DNA of 49,172 nucleotides, from positions 1-49,172 of the forward strand of contig JALKBU010000313.1 of assembly GCA_023091735.1 (NCBI GenBank), in the 5' to 3' direction. The DNA is from Trichomonas tenax (taxonomy: Eukaryota > Parabasalia > Trichomonadida > Trichomonadidae). The notes beneath the pieces were generated by a model. The model had not been told where the DNA came from. It was given only the letters and a program-made list of their open reading frames with translations, and searched no databases. Positions 45,015-49,172 of the stretch are shown piece by piece (position 1 is the first letter of the stretch; every line of letters starts with the position of its first letter). A program made the position numbers and the translations under genes.

Positions 45015-47582
45015 ATGAGTTCATTTGAACTGGTCGTGTGTCGTGTCGATGAAATTCCTCGAAAAGCTGATTTAATTCCACAGATATCAAGAGCAAAAGT
45101 GTCAAGATGTCAACTAACGCGTTTGCCGAAGGGTCTTGACTCTTACCATTATATAAAGATCCTCGATCTATCGGAAAATGAGCTAACAACCGTTGACGAA
45201 TCCGAATTATCCGGATTGATAATTTTGCAATACGTAGATTTAAGTTTAAACAGACTCGTGACGCTTTCGCCGTCATTGCCAAACACAATATCGCATTTAG
45301 ACCTCTCGTTTAATCCTGGCATTTCAACAGAGTCAATTTGGGCCTTGCGTTTGCCAAAGCTCGAAACTCTGCGCATAACACATTGCAACCTCACGACTCT
45401 ACCGCAAAATAAGCCGGTTTGGAGCGATTCACTACACACTTTAGCTTTGGACGGAAATAATTTCACAACTGTCCCGAAAGCCATTGAAATGTTCCCAAAT
45501 TTGGACGAACTGACATTTTTCGGAAACAACTTCACTCAATTTTCGTCTCTTAATGTCAATCATCCTATTAAAGTGTTAAATTACGTCCACAATCCAATTT
45601 CAACGGTAGACGCCAACCTCAATCTTAAATGTCAAACGCTCTATCTCAATTACTGTCCGCTTGCTCAAATTCATCAGTCGCTACTTAATATTACTGGATT
45701 ACGGGTATTAATGCTTTCTAATACAAATATTTCGGGTGAAATTGATATATTGTTGCCACCGCAATTGGCTATCATAGATCTTTCGTTCAATCACATCAGT
45801 TCTTTGTCAAGCAGATTTGTTCAAAGTACATCTTCGATTTCTGTCATTAACTTAACGCATAACGATCTCGAATTCATACCGGACGAATTTCCAACACCGC
45901 TCTGCTTCTCTCAGATTTTATTATCTCATAATAAATTATCAGAATTGCCAAAGACAATGCTTGCTTCAAAATCTCTGGAAAGGTTCTTTGTTGCACATAA
46001 TAATCTTTCTGTTATCCCAGAGTTCAGATTCCCACAATTAAGAGAATTTGATGTAAGCTTCAACAAAATTACAGAAATTTCAGATTCTTTTGCAATCTGC
46101 TCATTCTTAGTTTCGGCAAACTTCAGTTTTAACAAGCTCCTAGACCTTCCAAAGTCTCTTGCAACGTGTCGTAGACTTTTAGACTTGTTTGCCAGCAAAA
46201 ACCAATTCACATCTCTTCCCAAGTGTATTTTTGGATTTGCATCTCTTAGATGTCTCATCCTTTCTTACAATCTCCTTACAACGCTTCCATCTCCTGTTGC
46301 TTCATTCTTCTTCCTCAAGACACTCGATCTCTCCAACAACAGGTTCATTTCCATTCCTAAGCAGATAGAATCGCTTCATTCGCTTAAAGTTCTTTCGCTT
46401 TCACATAACTTAATTGAATCCATTGATCCGCTGTTTAAATTCCCACCAATGTTATCGACTCTCGATTTGTCATACAACTTAATCCCTGAGCTCAATATCA
46501 CTGGATCATTCCCAGCACTGCTCGCTTTATCTATTGCATGCAACAAATTAACAGTGAGAAACTTAAACCCGTTCCCGGCGATTCACTTTTATTCGGATTT
46601 TGGAAATCAGATTACAGAAGATAAAACAGACTACGCAAATCTCAATAATCTACGAATCGTAGAAGATTTCGGAAATGCAATTGCCAACCCAATAGAAGGA
46701 AAGCACTCAATGTACGCAAAGTTCCCAGAGAATCTTTCTGTTGGATATTCATCATTCCTCGGGCCAAGGCCTACAATGGAAGATGCTGTTTGCATCGAAT
46801 GCCTCAACGACACTGATTTGCTCGTCGCTTTATTCGATGGACATGCAGGCTTTGAAGCTGCTGATCATTCATCAAGAATCGTTCGCCAGGAATATGAAAG
46901 AATCATCAACACAGGAATCAGTGATAAGAGTGATATTTCCTTTATGTTTTCTGGCTTATTTGGAAACATTCAGGCACTTCTTTCCGACCTCGGCAGCGAA
47001 GGCGGTTGCACAGCTGCTGTTGCAATGGTCCTTGGTAATAGAGTATATGCTGCAGGCCTTGGCGACAGTCGTGTCACGAGAGTCAAAAAGGATGGTGCAG
47101 AGAGAATCACACATGACTCCAAGCCGATGAACGTAGAAGAGTTCAGAAGATTGAAGTCTGTAGGTTTGGGTGTAACCGTTGATGGCCGCATTAAACGAAA
47201 GTTGGCTGTTGCACGTGCGCTTGGTGATTTTTGGTGCGGGAACGGATTATTTGTCATTCCCGACATCGCATCTTTCCAGATCGATGATGATGATATCGGA
47301 ATTGTCGTTGCTTGCGATGGCTTATGGGACGTCATGGAAGATGAAGACGTCTGCCAAGTCGTCAGGGAAGCAAAGAGCGCAGAAGATGCCGCGATGCTCT
47401 TAAAGAACACTGCCCTCGCTCTCGGCACAACCGATAACATTTCAGTTGCTGTCGTGCTTTTCAGGAGCGGTGGCTTTGATCCAGCTAACTACGTTGAAAG
47501 GATTCCAATCCTGCAGATCAATGAAGCTGAGCAGGAAGAACCAATCGTTCCAGCACCACCAACAGGAAGAAGGAGGCGCTAA
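45015..47582 (+). CDS. LRR-PP2C protein phosphatase (PHLPP-like architecture)
   Basis: 855 residues from ATG 45015 (an ATG at 44964 would add 17). Residues 20-555 are about 22 leucine-rich repeats (YIKILDLSENELTTVDESEL, LQYVDLSLNRLVTLSPSLPN, LKTLDLSNNRFISIPKQIES). A PP2C domain fills about 575-840: RPTMEDAVC (586-594), FDGHAG (607-612), GGCTAAVAMV, AAGLGDSRVTR, ACDGLWDVMEDEDV, GTTDNISVAVV. The metal-binding acids (ED, DG, DG, DN) are present, so it should be an active Mg/Mn Ser/Thr phosphatase. LRR followed by PP2C is the arrangement in PHLPP and in the adenylate-cyclase-like proteins of fungi. It may counter AGC or CAMK kinases. The basic tail TGRRRR could bind membranes or RNA. Codon use turns GC-rich in the catalytic part. 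Confidence 0.92.
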   Translation: MSSFELVVCRVDEIPRKADLIPQISRAKVSRCQLTRLPKGLDSYHYIKILDLSENELTTVDESELSGLIILQYVDLSLNRLVTLSPSLPNTISHLDLSFNPGISTESIWALRLPKLETLRITHCNLTTLPQNKPVWSDSLHTLALDGNNFTTVPKAIEMFPNLDELTFFGNNFTQFSSLNVNHPIKVLNYVHNPISTVDANLNLKCQTLYLNYCPLAQIHQSLLNITGLRVLMLSNTNISGEIDILLPPQLAIIDLSFNHISSLSSRFVQSTSSISVINLTHNDLEFIPDEFPTPLCFSQILLSHNKLSELPKTMLASKSLERFFVAHNNLSVIPEFRFPQLREFDVSFNKITEISDSFAICSFLVSANFSFNKLLDLPKSLATCRRLLDLFASKNQFTSLPKCIFGFASLRCLILSYNLLTTLPSPVASFFFLKTLDLSNNRFISIPKQIESLHSLKVLSLSHNLIESIDPLFKFPPMLSTLDLSYNLIPELNITGSFPALLALSIACNKLTVRNLNPFPAIHFYSDFGNQITEDKTDYANLNNLRIVEDFGNAIANPIEGKHSMYAKFPENLSVGYSSFLGPRPTMEDAVCIECLNDTDLLVALFDGHAGFEAADHSSRIVRQEYERIINTGISDKSDISFMFSGLFGNIQALLSDLGSEGGCTAAVAMVLGNRVYAAGLGDSRVTRVKKDGAERITHDSKPMNVEEFRRLKSVGLGVTVDGRIKRKLAVARALGDFWCGNGLFVIPDIASFQIDDDDIGIVVACDGLWDVMEDEDVCQVVREAKSAEDAAMLLKNTALALGTTDNISVAVVLFRSGGFDPANYVERIPILQINEAEQEEPIVPAPPTGRRRR

Positions 47583-47816
47583 GTATGTTTTTTATTTTTT
47601 ATTGTTATTTCAATAATATATTATTTTAAATACTTCATTATTTGTTGTTTCAAATTTCATGTCTTTTGACATATTTCATTGATTGATTTCAGCAAAATCA
47701 ATTAGTGAAAATTTGATTTTTACAAATTTAACAATAAATATTTTGCCAATAACCTTGCATACACTTTCTCATTCTGAATATATAGTTTGGAAGCTCAAAT
47801 CATTTTTTAAAAATAT
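47583..47816. other. Intergenic spacer
   Basis: No gene; AT-rich. Confidence 0.3.
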
Positions 47817-47946
47817 TGACATGTAAAGTTTATACAAAAAAATTTTTGATATGTAAAGTCTAAAATTTTGACAGAAGTATTGATATGTAAATATTGTGAC
47901 AGAAAAATTGACGTGTAAAGTAGCTTCTGAAATGTAAAATGTCATA
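47817..47946 (+). promoter_or_regulatory. Five reverse-oriented upstream motifs plus Inr before the tubby-like gene
   Basis: TGACATGTAAA (47817-47827), TGATATGTAAA (47847-47857), TGATATGTAAA (47881-47891), TGACGTGTAAA (47909-47919), TGAAATGTAAA (47928-47938), then Inr TCATA (47942-47946), whose +1 A is 14 nt before ATG 47958. Confidence 0.65.
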
Positions 47947-47957
47947 TTTTATAAAAC

Positions 47958-48593
47958 ATGATTGATGACGATTTCAAACGAAGACAAGCGCTTCAGCGCA
48001 TGGTTCTTTCAACACGGATCTTTCCGAAGACACAGGTATTGGATTACGTCCTTTCGATAAGAAATTACAAAGGAAAAAAAACAACCATGATCTGCCTTTA
48101 CACTAGCGATGAACAGTATCTTGTAATGGCAGCGGCAAAGTACCATGGATCAGATCATTACAATATAACAACAAATGCGCTCGAAACAGATGAAAAAAGT
48201 TTATTTTTCGTAGGAACTTCAGAGCCTCTCGGAAAGAATACATACCTCGGCTGCACTTTCGTTTTCGATCAAGTGTCATTGATTCCTGTTGCAAAAGTCG
48301 TTCTTGATAAAACACATAATACGATATCACTTGGAATGCCGGCTCCTGGCGGTCTCCCGTACTTGGCCAATGGCACTATTCCTGATGGGCACACTGAAAT
48401 TATTTTCGATATTACTGAATCAAATTTCGCTGAAGGATCCATCGAATTAGTTGTATCACATGAAGATACTGTAGTTTTAAGAGTGAAGCAGACGAATGCA
48501 GACGAATTTACTGTAACAATCACAAATCCTTTATCTTTATTCACAGCTATGACATACATCACAGCATTTTTGGATCATATTTACTACTACTAA
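47958..48593 (+). CDS. Tubby-like protein
   Basis: 211 residues. Features of the tubby C-terminal domain are spaced correctly: YVLSIRNYKGKKTTMICLYT, YLVMAAAKYHGSDHYNITTN (flLAArK......nY.IS), FFVGTSEPLGKNTYLGCTFV (the vGkLRSNflGt.F core), TVVLRVKQTNADEFTVTITN (lqfGr...d.F.l) and PLSLFTAMTYITAFLDH (PlSplQAFaIals). The usual N-terminal addition and the first strands are short, and the C-terminal hydrophobic helix has DHIYYY in place of the usual KLACE. Tubby domains bind PI(4,5)P2 and traffic membrane proteins, often to cilia; whether it does so here is inference. The Inr at 47942 fixes the start. Preceded by the densest motif array in the window. Confidence 0.65.
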   Translation: MIDDDFKRRQALQRMVLSTRIFPKTQVLDYVLSIRNYKGKKTTMICLYTSDEQYLVMAAAKYHGSDHYNITTNALETDEKSLFFVGTSEPLGKNTYLGCTFVFDQVSLIPVAKVVLDKTHNTISLGMPAPGGLPYLANGTIPDGHTEIIFDITESNFAEGSIELVVSHEDTVVLRVKQTNADEFTVTITNPLSLFTAMTYITAFLDHIYYY

Positions 48594-49172
48594 TCTTTGT
48601 TTGTTTATATTAAACTCATATTTTTCTATGCAAATTTTCATTCAAAATTTAACATAGTCTCATCAACTAAATAATACACTACATTAATAAAACATTGAAT
48701 TTAATACCATTGGCGAAGTACAGAATTGATATTTCTCAATTCAAACAAAAAATTGAAATATCAATCTCTTGATGATATCATCTAAACAATTTGAGTTTGT
48801 AATATCAAGTTTAGATATATTCGACTTATTCCCTTGAACTTCCTCCTTTTCAAAAATTGGCTATTCAATTTTTTACAACATAAAAACGACTTTTAAAATA
48901 TCCAACATTCACTTCAACAAAATAGATATTTTATTGATTAATAACTCATGCAATTCATTCCTAATCAGAAAATAATAAAATGCTATGTTCGCTCAACAAA
49001 CAAAGACGATAAATTACAAAAATGTTATGTGACAGTTCTAAATTCGGGCAGTATTTTTCCTTCTACGGTGTAGTCCCGCGACCTTCATAACTTTTTATCT
49101 GATCAATATTTTTTCGATTTGAAAGTACTTTCATGTACATATTGATAGTTGTCTATCCAGTGGTATAAGTGG
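48594..49172. other. Intergenic end of window
   Basis: AT-rich; no gene recognised. The last 140 bp are slightly GC-richer (GGTGTAGTCCCGCGACC), which may announce a following feature outside the window. Confidence 0.3.

Noticed and set aside
1..49172. CRISPR arrays, bacterial operons, rRNA genes
   Set aside because: No regularly spaced repeats with unique spacers, no Shine-Dalgarno-type organisation, no rRNA-like conserved blocks; the gene set is eukaryotic.

Overview
The window looks like nuclear DNA of a trichomonad (Parabasalia). It is very AT-rich, and every conserved gene is one uninterrupted ORF. Several genes have a TCA+Y+(T/A) initiator about 10-25 nt before the ATG, which is the trichomonad Inr. 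It also carries pieces of two Maverick/Polinton elements, plus glycine-rich (ALK/LTK-like) and beta-helix gene families of a kind common in trichomonads. I lean weakly towards Tritrichomonas over Trichomonas; the sequence alone does not settle it.

Layout. 1-3297: end of a decayed Maverick (small basic ORF, integrase, penton-like protein, small ORFs). 3298-5575: TPR/ARM (UNC-45-like) protein and CKS1. 5576-9480: gene-free, with a fold-back element (7337-7613) and a 1.35-kb unit bounded by 33-bp inverted repeats and holding six hairpins (7933-9283). 9481-12572: PAP2-like membrane protein, CAF1/POP2 deadenylase and a 30-residue-repeat protein. 14643-18551: CHD1-like remodeler. 18910-19407: Ras/Rab-like GTPase with a stop in the P-loop. 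20257-23821: second Maverick (capsid, integrase and PolB pieces). 25531-26526: Ser/Thr kinase. 26860-34930: graveyard of glycine-rich genes, beta-helix genes and a USP-type deubiquitinase pseudogene. 35312-41000: LRR-like protein, cyclin, START/VASt-like tail-anchored protein, 7-TM protein and a divergent ubiquitin-like protein. 41379-43215: a broken initiator-binding-like gene and a broken beta-helix gene. 43820-48593: doubly acylated acidic protein, LRR-PP2C phosphatase and a tubby-like protein.

The intact genes are ordinary cellular functions (cell cycle: CKS1, cyclin, kinase, phosphatase; RNA decay: CAF1; chromatin: CHD). They are not an operon. Most are linked by a shared upstream element, TTTACRTGWCA in either orientation, which occurs once to five times before at least six of them and not before the Maverick or surface-family genes. 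The surface-family genes have a different shared upstream signature (AAATTGTCAATTT with GGTTATTTAACC/AAGGTTAA). Two promoter classes, a hairpin-array element, and a 395-bp identical block shared by two otherwise diverged beta-helix copies are the most interesting structures here. All homology calls are by eye.
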